From CADEED01 sp963839685 (GTDB lineage: Bacteria; Pseudomonadota; Gammaproteobacteria; Steroidobacterales; Steroidobacteraceae), in contig CAWIVS010000012.1 in NCBI GenBank assembly GCA_963839685.1, positions 1 to 64,000 of the forward strand: 64,000 bases of DNA, written 5' to 3'. Below the pieces are notes generated by a model that worked only from the letters and a program-made list of their open reading frames with translations, had not been told where the DNA came from and made no database searches. Both the position numbers and the translations under genes were made by a program. Shown here piece after piece: positions 37,186 to 44,578 of the stretch; positions within the stretch are counted from its first letter, which is position 1, and every line of letters starts with the position of its first letter.

Positions 37186-38009
37186 AGACCGACGAAGTCA
37201 CCATTCGCCTGCGCACCGGCGGTTCGGGTCCGCCACTGCTGCTGCTGCATGGCTTTCCGCAAACGCACGCCATGTGGTCGAAGATCGCGCCGCGCCTCGC
37301 GCAGGACTTCACGGTGGTGTGCCCGGATCTGCGCGGCTACGGCGGCAGCAGCAAGCCGGAGTCCACGGCCAATCACGAGCCCTATTCCAAGCGCGCCATG
37401 GCGCGTGACCAGGTCGCGGTCATGAAGCAACTCGGCTTCGAAAGATTTCACGTCGCCGGCCACGACCGCGGCGCTCGCGTCGCCTATCGACTGGCGCTCG
37501 ATTCTCCGGCCGCGGTGAGCAAGCTCGCGGTGCTCGACATCGTGCCCACCGGCGATACGCTGCGCCGCGCGGACTGGCGCTTCGGCATGGGCTACTGGCA
37601 CTGGTTCTTTCTCGCGCAACCCCACCCGCTGCCCGAGCGCATGTTGAGCGCGGACCCCGTCGCCTATCTATTTCGACAGGGCCAGCACTTTTCAGACTTC
37701 GAGGCCTACGAGGACTTCCTGCAGAACACGCGCGACCCGGCGGCCATTCACGCCATGTGCGAGGACTATCGCGCGGCGGTCAGCGTCGACTTTCAGCAGG
37801 ACCAGGCGGATCGCGGCACGCGCAGGATCGAATGCCCGACGCTCGTCATGTGGGGCAATCGCGGCGTGATCCCCAAGTGGTACGACCCGGTCGCGGTCTG
37901 GAAGGACTGGGCCAATGACGTGCGCGGTGAGGAAGTCGAGAGTGGCCACATGCTGGCCGAGGAAGCTCCCGATCCCACCTACCAGGCACTGCGCAAATTC
38001 TTCGTCTAA
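37155..38009 (+). CDS. Alpha/beta hydrolase, haloacetate dehalogenase-like
   Basis: 284 residues. Alpha/beta-hydrolase features of the fluoroacetate dehalogenase group: LLLLHGFPQTHAMW, VVCPDLRGYGGSSKP, the nucleophile elbow VAGHDRGARVAYRLALD (Asp rather than Ser as nucleophile), YWHWFFLAQPHPLPE and catalytic His in VESGHMLAEEAP. These enzymes hydrolyse carbon-halogen bonds through an ester intermediate, although many relatives act on epoxides or esters. GTG 37155 lies inside the end of pbpC, so it may be co-transcribed with it. It converges with the next gene, sharing bases at both stops. Confidence 0.85.
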   Translation: MFDGFTLKHVETDEVTIRLRTGGSGPPLLLLHGFPQTHAMWSKIAPRLAQDFTVVCPDLRGYGGSSKPESTANHEPYSKRAMARDQVAVMKQLGFERFHVAGHDRGARVAYRLALDSPAAVSKLAVLDIVPTGDTLRRADWRFGMGYWHWFFLAQPHPLPERMLSADPVAYLFRQGQHFSDFEAYEDFLQNTRDPAAIHAMCEDYRAAVSVDFQQDQADRGTRRIECPTLVMWGNRGVIPKWYDPVAVWKDWANDVRGEEVESGHMLAEEAPDPTYQALRKFFV

Positions 38010-38278
38010 TGACGCGACGTCTTGCCGCGAGTGGATGGCTCGACGCGCGGCGCGCTGCGGCGACGTAGCGCCGGATCCTCACCCTTGGCGCGTCGCTTGC
38101 CCGCCGCTTCCGCGGCGTTCATCGATTCGGCCTCGCGACGCGATTTCGGCGCGGCGCGTACCGCGGCCTTCTCGACGTCATTATTTTTCAGGTATTCCTG
38201 GGTGCGCTTGCGATAGCGGCGCGTGGCCTCGTAGTCGCCCTCTCCCTGGACCTTCGAATCATTGCCTGCTCTGGCCAT
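38006..38278 (-). CDS. Small basic conserved hypothetical protein
   Basis: About 90 residues from ATG 38278: MARAGNDSKVQGEGDYEATR, RRYRKRTQEYLKNNDVEKAA, then a Lys/Arg/Ala-rich tail (AAEAAGKRRAKGEDPALRR). It resembles a group of small proteobacterial hypothetical proteins with a D-x-EA-RRY motif and a low-complexity basic end, possibly nucleic-acid associated. GGAGG-like AAGGAGG stands before the start. No partner is seen; function is not known. Confidence 0.65.
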   Translation of the reverse strand: MARAGNDSKVQGEGDYEATRRYRKRTQEYLKNNDVEKAAVRAAPKSRREAESMNAAEAAGKRRAKGEDPALRRRSAPRVEPSTRGKTSRH

Positions 38279-38407
38279 GTTGAGCCTCCTTATGGCTTTA
38301 TTAGAACCGATTCGCCGCCGTGAAAAACCGCAGTGCGGCACCGTCCTACGACACAATCAGTCCGCGCGAAGAGACAGCCTTTTGGGCCCGGTGCACACTG
38401 ATTTCCA

Positions 38408-38611
38408 ATGAAAGATGACCGACCCACCATGCGCGACGGCGGACGACTCTGGTTCGCGGAGTTGCTGGCCGCCGAAAATTCTCCCGGCCTCGAGAGGCTG
38501 CGGCTCGACCGCCTGCTCGAATTGCGCGCCGTGATCGATTCGTTGCGTTCCCAGGACGAATCGGCACTGCCGCCCGATTCCTGCGCCGCGCGCGAGCGCT
38601 ACCAATTCTAG
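38408..38611 (+). CDS. Small hypothetical protein
   Basis: A 67-residue frame: MKDDRPTMRDGGRLWFAELL, LERLRLDRLLELRAVIDSLR, ending in YQF. Codon use fits the surroundings and a helical segment is likely, but there is no recognised domain. A ribosome site is weak. It might be a genuine small gene or a chance frame before the receiver gene. Confidence 0.35.
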   Translation: MKDDRPTMRDGGRLWFAELLAAENSPGLERLRLDRLLELRAVIDSLRSQDESALPPDSCAARERYQF

Positions 38612-38719
38612 GTCGGCCGCGGGGCCTGCCTCGCGACACATTTGCCCGAATAATTTGAATGGGCGTGGTACCGCTGCGACAATACGCGCCCCGCGCCAGC
38701 GCGAATTTTCAGGGGCGCC

Positions 38720-39127
38720 ATGAATCCACATCGGTTACGCGTACTGATCGCTGAAGACAACGAGGACCTGCGCGATCTGCTGGTCACGCTGGTCTCCGCG
38801 GAGCCGGATCTCAAGTGCGTCGGCACGGCGGAGAGTGTCGATGCCGTCATCGCCTCCACGGCCGAGGGCAAGGCCGATGTGCTGGTGCTGGACCTGGAGC
38901 TACAGGGCCGCTCGAGTATCGATGTCCTGAAGACGGTCCGCAGTGCCGGTAGCAAGATCACGATCGTGGTGTTCTCCGGGCACTCTCACCCGGAAATGAT
39001 CCGTCACACGCTGGCCGCGGGCGCGGACGCCTACGTGGCCAAGAACGGCGATTTCGAGCTGCTGCTGGACGCCATCCGCGACAAGACCACGACCAGCCGG
39101 CACGCCGTCAAGACTTCCGGCGGCTGA
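38720..39127 (+). CDS. Single-domain response regulator (receiver)
   Basis: 135 residues, a lone CheY-like receiver. VLIAEDNEDLRDLLVTLV carries the acidic pair, DVLVLDLELQG the phospho-accepting Asp, IVVFSGHSHPE the Ser/Thr position, and AYVAKNGDFELL the conserved Lys. No output domain follows. Such proteins act as phosphate shuttles or allosteric partners. No kinase is adjacent; the nearest ones are at 42 and 54-61 kb. ATG 38720 follows GGGGCGCC, a weak ribosome site. Confidence 0.85.
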   Translation: MNPHRLRVLIAEDNEDLRDLLVTLVSAEPDLKCVGTAESVDAVIASTAEGKADVLVLDLELQGRSSIDVLKTVRSAGSKITIVVFSGHSHPEMIRHTLAAGADAYVAKNGDFELLLDAIRDKTTTSRHAVKTSGG

Positions 39128-39165
39128 AGGAGCGAGTCGCGACGCGCACCCGCTACTCAAGGCGC

Positions 39166-39184
39166 CGCCTCGTCTGTCGAGGCG
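39166..39184. terminator. Weak hairpin between convergent genes
   Basis: CGCCTCG-TCTGT-CGAGGCG forms a 7-bp stem between the receiver gene and the convergent outer-membrane protein gene. There is no T-tract, so a terminator role is uncertain. Confidence 0.3.
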
Positions 39185-39210
39185 CGGCGATATCCTTCGT
39201 GGCGATAGAC

Positions 39211-39801
39211 TTAGAACCGCCAGGCGGCGGTCAGCCACAAGGCGTCGGCGTCATCGAGACCCTGAAGGTCGAACTTCTCGTACTCGGCGCGAATGTTGAA
39301 CTTCTCGCCGATATTGGCGCCGATACCCGCGCCGTACACGAGGTCTTCGGACTCCTCGTCGAACTCGACCCGGTTGTCGAGTTCGTCTTCCACGCCACGC
39401 GTGGCGTCATAGAAGTAGTAGCCCAGTCGGCCATAGACCTCGAAGTACTGCCCCAGCGGGAAGGTACCGACCACGTACGGCGCGAAGCCGTCCACCGCGG
39501 CATCGACATTCCTGCCGGGCACCACTGCACCTGAAGGCTCGCCCAGATTGATGTAATCGAGCTCGAACGCCAGGAAGCGGTTCAGGCGATAACCCGCGAA
39601 GAACTTGTACGCGGTGTCGTCGTCATCCCAGGCATCCACGGTCTCGTCGATGTCATCGACGTCGTCGATTGATGCTTTGAACTGGCCGGCGCCGCCACCA
39701 ATGTAGAAGCCGGAGACTTCCTCCTGCTCCTGCGCGAAGGCGGCTGGCGCGAATGCCACGGACATCAATGCAACAATCGCTGCGGTCTGTTTGAGATTCA
39801 T
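39211..39801 (-). CDS. Outer-membrane beta-barrel protein
   Basis: 196 residues. A signal peptide (AAIVALMSVAFAPAAFA) precedes alternating amphipathic strands: SGFYIGGGAGQFKAS, AYKFFAGYRLNRFLAFELDY, YFEVYGRLGYYFYDAT, LVYGAGIGANIGEKFNIR, ending in a C-terminal Phe (AAWRF), the outer-membrane insertion signal. An acidic loop DDVDDIDETVDAWDDDD may bind cations. It matches the OmpA/OmpW-like eight-strand porin group. The frame is intact. Regulation by the neighbouring receiver is possible but unsupported. Confidence 0.85.
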   Translation of the reverse strand: MNLKQTAAIVALMSVAFAPAAFAQEQEEVSGFYIGGGAGQFKASIDDVDDIDETVDAWDDDDTAYKFFAGYRLNRFLAFELDYINLGEPSGAVVPGRNVDAAVDGFAPYVVGTFPLGQYFEVYGRLGYYFYDATRGVEDELDNRVEFDEESEDLVYGAGIGANIGEKFNIRAEYEKFDLQGLDDADALWLTAAWRF

Positions 39802-40100
39802 GTGTTACGTCCTTGGGTTACCTAACTGCGTGCGCAAGGTACGTGGCGCAACACGGGGCAACACTCGGCCGCGACTACCCATCCATGTGGGTCTGCTCCG
39901 TCGGCGAGCTGCGTCGGGATGGTCTGTCGGCGATCGCGCCATCCGTGGTTTTGAGCCCACGATTGCGCGCCATTCCTGCGCGTCTTGCCATCTCGCCGAC
40001 GGACGAGTCTGACCCGGATCCCTCGCAACGCGTGTCTGTGTAGATCAATGCCGCTGCGGCATTCTCGCGGCCTAGCTACTTGCCCTGGAGGTCCACTTCC
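39802..40100. other. Intergenic region without recognised gene
   Basis: This divergent gap between the barrel protein and superoxide dismutase genes must hold both promoters. GGAGG stands 12 bases before the dismutase start. I see no RNA gene or long hairpin in it. Confidence 0.5.
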
Positions 40101-40775
40101 ATGTCAGTTCCACGCTCACAGCTCAGTACGCCGCCCGAGGCGTCGCAACAGACCTATCCGTTCACACTCGCGGATCTGCCCTATGGGTACGATGCGCTCG
40201 AGCCGCACATCGACCAGAAGACACTGCAGGTTCACCACCGCGGCCATCACGCGACCTATGTGAAAAAGCTCAACGAGGCGCTCGCGAAACATCCGGACCT
40301 GCAGAAACTCACGCTCGAGGAACTGCTGCAGGATCCGGGCAAGATCCCCGAGGCAATCCGCACCGCCGTGAAGAACAATGGCGGCGGGCATCTCAACCAC
40401 GACTTCTTCTGGAGCGTGATGGCGCCCGCGCCTGCGCAGCCGCCTCGAGGTGTGCTCGACGAAGCGCTCGAAAAATACTTCGGTTCCTATGAAGACTTTC
40501 GCAGGAAGTTCAGCGACGTCGCCGGCAAACATTTCGCGAGCGGCTGGGTAGCGCTGGCGCTGGATCACGCCTCGCGCAGACTCGAAATCCTCGACCTCAA
40601 GGATCATGAAATCGTGACACCGGGCGCCAAGACCTGCCTCCTGATCCTGGACGTCTGGGAACACGCGTATTACCTGAAGTACCAGAACCGCCGCCCGGAA
40701 TTCATCGAGGCATTCTGGAACATCGTCAATTGGTCGCGCGCCGAGGAGTTGTTCGAGCGTGCGGGCGCTCGCTGA
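40101..40775 (+). CDS. Superoxide dismutase (Fe/Mn family)
   Basis: This enzyme converts superoxide to oxygen and hydrogen peroxide. Metal ligands can be placed: His in LQVHHRGHHATYV, His in GGGHLNHDFFW, and Asp/His in LILDVWEHAYYLKYQN. The start MSVPRSQLSTPPEASQQTY at ATG 40101 (GGAGG upstream) gives 224 residues, slightly long because of a short N-terminal extension before YPFTLADLPYGYDAL. No clear signal peptide, so probably cytoplasmic. Mn or Fe preference cannot be read reliably. It opens a stretch of stress-related genes. Confidence 0.93.
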   Translation: MSVPRSQLSTPPEASQQTYPFTLADLPYGYDALEPHIDQKTLQVHHRGHHATYVKKLNEALAKHPDLQKLTLEELLQDPGKIPEAIRTAVKNNGGGHLNHDFFWSVMAPAPAQPPRGVLDEALEKYFGSYEDFRRKFSDVAGKHFASGWVALALDHASRRLEILDLKDHEIVTPGAKTCLLILDVWEHAYYLKYQNRRPEFIEAFWNIVNWSRAEELFERAGAR

Positions 40776-40835
40776 GCGATATCGGGGCCCGGCTTAGGCC
40801 GCGTGTAGGATAGGTCTGACTGAGGTATCGCCACT

Positions 40836-41558
40836 GTGCCGGACAGGCCTGATACTTCACGTAGTTACACTTCGGCAATGCACGAGAATACTCAACAAAT
40901 TGTGGAGCAGGCCCGGCCCATGAATCGCACCAGAGTCATGATTGTCGACGACCATCAGGTCGTCCGCGCCGGCTTACGAACCATGATCAACGGACAACCG
41001 GATCTGGCGGTAACCGCCGAGGCCGGTTCGGGCCGTGAAGCGATGGATCAGCTGCGGCAACACACGGTTGACGTGTTGCTGCTCGATCTGTCGCTGCCGG
41101 ACGTGTCCGGGCTCGACGTGCTCAAGCACGCCAAGGCGCATTACGAATCGGTGGGCGTGCTGATCCTCAGCGCCTTCCCCGAAGCGCAATACGGCCTGAA
41201 CGTACTGCGCGGCGGTGCCAGCGGGTTCGTCGGCAAAGGAACGGACGAATCGGAATTGTTCCGTGCCATCCGCACGGTGGCCCGTGGCGGACGTTATGTC
41301 GGACCGGATCTCGCCGACCTGCTGGTCGCGGGCGTCCGCGGCGACCCGAACGCCCCGCTGCACAGCATTCTCTCGGAGCGCGAATTCCAGATCTTCTGCA
41401 AACTCGCCCAGGGCGAGTCGGTGTCGGAAATCGCCAACAGGCTTTTCCTGAGCGTAAAGACGGTGAGCACCTACCGCAGCCGTATCCTCGAAAAGATGTC
41501 CATGAAGAGCAATGCTGACATCACCACTTATGCGCTGCGGAATAACCTCGTCCAATAG
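40836..41558 (+). CDS. NarL/FixJ-type response regulator
   Basis: Receiver plus LuxR-type HTH. The receiver has VMIVDDHQVVRAGLRTMI, DVLLLDLSLPDVSG (phospho-Asp), VLILSAFPEAQY and GASGFVGKGTDESEL. The output domain has LSEREFQIFCKLAQGESVSE and IANRLFLSVKTVSTYRSRIL. The start is open: 40836, 40878 or ATG 40920 (MNRTRVM); the last is closest to the receiver's first strand. This family works with HisKA_3 kinases, and one lies close by at 42.0-42.8 kb. Confidence 0.9.
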   Translation: MPDRPDTSRSYTSAMHENTQQIVEQARPMNRTRVMIVDDHQVVRAGLRTMINGQPDLAVTAEAGSGREAMDQLRQHTVDVLLLDLSLPDVSGLDVLKHAKAHYESVGVLILSAFPEAQYGLNVLRGGASGFVGKGTDESELFRAIRTVARGGRYVGPDLADLLVAGVRGDPNAPLHSILSEREFQIFCKLAQGESVSEIANRLFLSVKTVSTYRSRILEKMSMKSNADITTYALRNNLVQ

Positions 41559-41587
41559 TTAGTCTGAAACGAGCCATGGATGAGGCT

Positions 41588-42057
41588 ATGATTCAGCAAA
41601 CGCCGTCGCCAGGGACGCGTAGCAGCGCCGCGGCACGTTCACGCGCAAGAATGGAGCACCCGGCAAACCCCTGCGAATCCTGTTGGTGGAAGATTCTCCC
41701 CTGTTGCGCGGCCGCCTCGAGAACATGCTCTCGCAGCATGCCGCCTTCAAAGTGACCGGCCTCGCGGCCGCCGAGTCCGAAGCCGTCGAAAAGCTCGAGT
41801 CCGTGCCCTACGACGTCATCGTGGTCGATGTGGAGCTGCGCCCCGGGAGCGGCATCGGCGTCATCCGCCAGGCGCGTGCGCGTAACAAGGACGGCGGCGA
41901 TGGCGGCCACGTGTGGATCATCGTGCTGACGAACTATGACCTGCCGACGGTGCGCGAACGCTGCATGCAGGCCGGCGCGGATCACTTTCTCGACAAGATG
42001 CGCGAGATCGATCAGCTCATCCCGATCCTGCTAGGAATCGCGGGACGTAAGCCCTGA
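41588..42057 (+). CDS. Single-domain response regulator (receiver)
   Basis: The receiver begins PLRILLVEDSPLLRGRLENM, with phospho-Asp in VIVVDVELRPGSG, WIIVLTNYDLP (Thr) and ADHFLDKMREIDQL (Lys). The first strand lies before the obvious GTG 41683, so the real start must be further up; ATG 41588 (MIQQTPSPGTRSS) fits with one base shift near 41650. No output domain. The last 41 bases overlap the end of the convergent histidine kinase gene, an arrangement that suggests a functional pair. Confidence 0.75.
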
Positions 42058-42769
42058 TCCGGTTGCCCTGCCCGGGCACCGCATCCACGTCGAGCCAGCC
42101 GCCGGCGCCCAGCAGCCGGTGGCGCATGCCAACCAGCGCGCGCTGCTGTGTCTCATCCATCGCCGTACCGTCGTCGCCGATCATCATCACGTAGCCCTCG
42201 CCTTCGGCTTCGATCAACAGCTCCACGTGTTTGGCGACGCCGCGCGCCAGCAGGTTCGCCAGCGCCTCCTGCGCCACGCGAAACAGCGTGAGCTGCACCG
42301 CTGGCTCCAGGTCGAGCATTTCTTCCGGCAGCGTGGCGATGTATTCCAGGCCCGCCTGGCGGCATTGCTCATCGAAATGACTGCGCAGGGCCACCGACAA
42401 CCCGAAATGATCGAGCAACGAGGGACGCAGCGATTCGACCACGCGCCGCTTGAGCGTCATGGCCTGGTTCAGCATCTGCACCACCGAGCGGAATTTCTCC
42501 TCGCTGGCCGCGTCCAGCGAGCTGCCGATGTGGGCCTTCAGCCAGGCCATGTCCATCTTGGCGGCGGTGATGAGGCCGCCGAGCTCGTCGTGCAGTTCTT
42601 TTGCGAGTTGCGAACGCTCGGCCTCCATCATGCGCAACAGGTAGGTGGACAGCGTCGACAGCTCCTCGGTGCGCGCGGCCACGCGCGCCTCGAATTGCGG
42701 GTCCAGAGCGCCTTCCGGGCCGGAGCCCGGTTTTCTTGCCGCCATCGTCATCGCCTCGTGAGTGGCCAA
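42017..42769 (-). CDS. Cytoplasmic histidine kinase (HisKA_3 type)
   Basis: 250 residues without transmembrane segments. A coiled-coil-like start (RVAARTEELSTLSTYLL) leads into the dimerisation/phospho-acceptor helix ERSQLAKELHDELGGLITAA (His in ELHDE) and a HATPase with SLRPSLLDHFGLSVALR, VAQEALANLLARG and GYVMMIGDDGTAMDE. HisKA_3 kinases partner NarL-type regulators such as the one at 40.8 kb. No sensor domain is present, so it must receive its signal from another protein. It is the last gene of a five-gene minus-strand operon and lies eight bases after the ferritin-like gene. Confidence 0.85.
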   Translation of the reverse strand: MATHEAMTMAARKPGSGPEGALDPQFEARVAARTEELSTLSTYLLRMMEAERSQLAKELHDELGGLITAAKMDMAWLKAHIGSSLDAASEEKFRSVVQMLNQAMTLKRRVVESLRPSLLDHFGLSVALRSHFDEQCRQAGLEYIATLPEEMLDLEPAVQLTLFRVAQEALANLLARGVAKHVELLIEAEGEGYVMMIGDDGTAMDETQQRALVGMRHRLLGAGGWLDVDAVPGQGNRIRAYVPRFLAGSG

Positions 42770-42776
42770 GATGCGA

Positions 42777-43358
42777 TCAGTCCTTCGGCACGTCTTCGAG
42801 CAGATCCACCAGGTCCTCGGCGTGTTCTTCCTCCTGCGCGAGTATGGACTCGAGCAGACGGCGCGAGGTCGGGTCGCGGGCGCCGATGAAATTGATCATC
42901 TCGCGGTAACTCTCGATGGCGATACGCTCGGCCACCAGGTCGGCTTCCAGCATCTGCCGCAGGCTGGTGGATTCGTCGTACTCCGCGTGACTGCGCGACA
43001 GCAGCGTGGCGGGATTCAGATCCGGGTCCTCGCCGAGCTGCACGATGCGCGCGGCGATCTTGTCGGCGTGCGCCTGCTCTTCGTTGGCATGCTCGAGGAA
43101 CTCGGCCGAGACGAACTTGGCACGGATGCCATGTGTCACGAAGTAATGCCGCTTGTAACGCAGCACGCACACGATCTCCGTGGCCAGCGCCGTGTTCAGC
43201 AGCTCGACAATGGCCTTGCGATCGGCCTCCGGAAAGCTCGGTGTCACCGCGCCCTTCATGATCTGCTCGCGCGCCCGCTTGCGCAGCGCTTCGAGGTCGG
43301 AGAGTTGGGCCTGGTCCTGCTTGTCAGGCGCCTTGGGCGGTTGCATGTTTGCGTTCAC
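42777..43358 (-). CDS. Ferritin-like/bacterioferritin-type protein
   Basis: About 193 residues. Diiron-type ligands are visible in a four-helix arrangement: LATEIVCVLRYKRHYF, FLEHANEEQAHADKIAAR, LVAERIAIESYREMINF, LESILAQEEEHAEDLVDL. E-xx-H pairs in helices 2 and 4 match the ferroxidase centre of Bfr/Dps-related proteins, which store iron or detoxify peroxide. Start GTG 43358 overlaps the stop of the gene before it (GTGA) and is preceded by AAGGAG, showing translational coupling. Iron handling next to superoxide dismutase fits an oxidative-stress role. Confidence 0.85.
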   Translation of the reverse strand: MNANMQPPKAPDKQDQAQLSDLEALRKRAREQIMKGAVTPSFPEADRKAIVELLNTALATEIVCVLRYKRHYFVTHGIRAKFVSAEFLEHANEEQAHADKIAARIVQLGEDPDLNPATLLSRSHAEYDESTSLRQMLEADLVAERIAIESYREMINFIGARDPTSRRLLESILAQEEEHAEDLVDLLEDVPKD

Positions 43359-43597
43359 ATTTTCTCCTTGTGCACATGGCGCCGGTACAGGTTGATCAGC
43401 AATGTCACCGCGGTGACCCACAATGTCCGGTGCTTGAAGAATGAAAAACCAATCTTGCCGAGCTTGAGTCCGTGCAGTTTCGCCCACGGCGACTCCCGGG
43501 CCGCGTGCGTCAACACGCGCAGGTTGAGCTCCAGCCAGGCGCGCTGCAGCTGCATCTCGGCGTCGAGCAGGCGCGCACGCTCAAGCGGCGATGTCAC
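43355..43597 (-). CDS. YqjK-like small protein
   Basis: 80 residues: ERARLLDAEMQLQRAWLELN, a middle part with WAKLHGLKLGKIGF, and a hydrophobic C-terminal stretch TLWVTAVTLLINLYRR. It occupies the yqjK position after DUF883 and YqjE-type genes, and its length fits. GTG 43597 overlaps the end of the preceding gene, and its stop overlaps the ferritin-like start. Family assignment is by position and general pattern, so moderate. Confidence 0.6.
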   Translation of the reverse strand: MTSPLERARLLDAEMQLQRAWLELNLRVLTHAARESPWAKLHGLKLGKIGFSFFKHRTLWVTAVTLLINLYRRHVHKEKM

Positions 43598-44067
43598 TGG
43601 GCGGACTCCGTTGCTGTTCGGCCGGCGCCGGCTGGGACTGCGACAGCGCGCGCGCCAGCACTTCCAGGTCCATTTTCAATCCTTCCAGGAACCAGCTCAG
43701 CGAACCGAGCTCGCGGCCGGCGATCATGCGGCGGGCGCACCAGCCAGGCGACCAGGGCACCGAGCACGAACAGCGCTACCACCGCGCCGAGCACCGGCGC
43801 GCGCAGGTGCGAGGGCAACGCGATCGCCAGCAGCACGATGCCGCCCCAGATCGCGATGAAGCCGGCGGCCGCAGCGAGAATCTGCAGCTGCAGCCGCATC
43901 AACAGTCGCTGGCTCTCGGCCTGCAGCACGATACCGGCGGCATCCATGCGCGTTTCGAGCATGCGCAGCAGGTGCAACGACAGCTCGCGCGCCGGATGTG
44001 CCGGTTCCTCGGAGGCGGCGGACGGAGGCGGTTTTTCTTCCGGCCTTGAGTCCGGCGTTTCCATCAC
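43581..44067 (-). CDS. Phage holin-like/YqjE family membrane protein (frameshifted)
   Basis: ARELSLHLLRMLETRMDAAG and IVLQAESQRLLMRLQLQ precede two transmembrane segments (ILAAAAGFIAIWGGIVLLAI, VLGAVVALFVLGALVAWLV). This is the YqjE (holin superfamily 3_6) layout. A shift near 43735 leads to GRELGSLSWFLEGLKMDLEV and stop 43581. ATG 44067 overlaps the DUF883 stop. YqjD-YqjE proteins sit in the inner membrane and are linked with stationary-phase ribosome or envelope stress in E. coli; role here inferred. Confidence 0.75.
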
Positions 44068-44408
44068 TTGGGTTCGCGGCGCAGCGATTTCGCGATGAGG
44101 AAGGTGACCACACCGCCTAACAAGGCCGCGATCGCCACGGCTTGCCAGGGATGACGGTGCACGAACGTATCGGTCTTGTCGGCGATCGAGGCAACGGCTT
44201 CTTCGGTCTCGGCGGCGGTCGCCGCGAGGCGTGCCCGGGCCTGGGTCAACGTTTCAGTGACCCGCTCGCGCACCGCTTCGGCGGCTTCACCCGTCTGCTC
44301 GCCCAGCGAACGAAGCAGTGCTTCCGCCTGGTCGACGATGTGGTTCAGCTCCTCGACGGCCGGATCGACCGCAGCCTTGAATTCCGGCTGATTGGCAGGG
44401 GACTGCAT
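44064..44408 (-). CDS. DUF883 (ElaB/YqjD-type) membrane-anchored protein
   Basis: 114 residues. A long amphipathic helix (VEELNHIVDQAEALLRSLGE, RERVTETLTQARARLAAT) is followed by the family's HPWQAVAIAALLGGVVTFLI anchor and a basic end (KSLRREPK). YqjD/ElaB relatives are C-tail anchored and bind ribosomes in stationary phase in E. coli. It is the first gene of the operon; its stop overlaps the next start (TGATG). GGAGC stands before ATG 44408. Confidence 0.85.
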   Translation of the reverse strand: MQSPANQPEFKAAVDPAVEELNHIVDQAEALLRSLGEQTGEAAEAVRERVTETLTQARARLAATAAETEEAVASIADKTDTFVHRHPWQAVAIAALLGGVVTFLIAKSLRREPK

Positions 44409-44578
44409 GGATGCTCCTTGAATGTCTGTCTAGCAGGATCACCCGCATGGGCGTCACTCACATTCGGATTTGCTGCGAACGGGAGGTAGGACCTAACCGA
44501 CACAATTTCGGCATGGCAGCTGCGGGCGCGAATCTATGGCTTTACGGATACTGGCCTAGTCTAGTGGAGAGTGGAAGA

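Noticed and set aside
39802..40100. Possible RNA gene in the gap before superoxide dismutase
   Set aside because: No cloverleaf, strong hairpin with T-tract or known riboswitch core could be found by eye.
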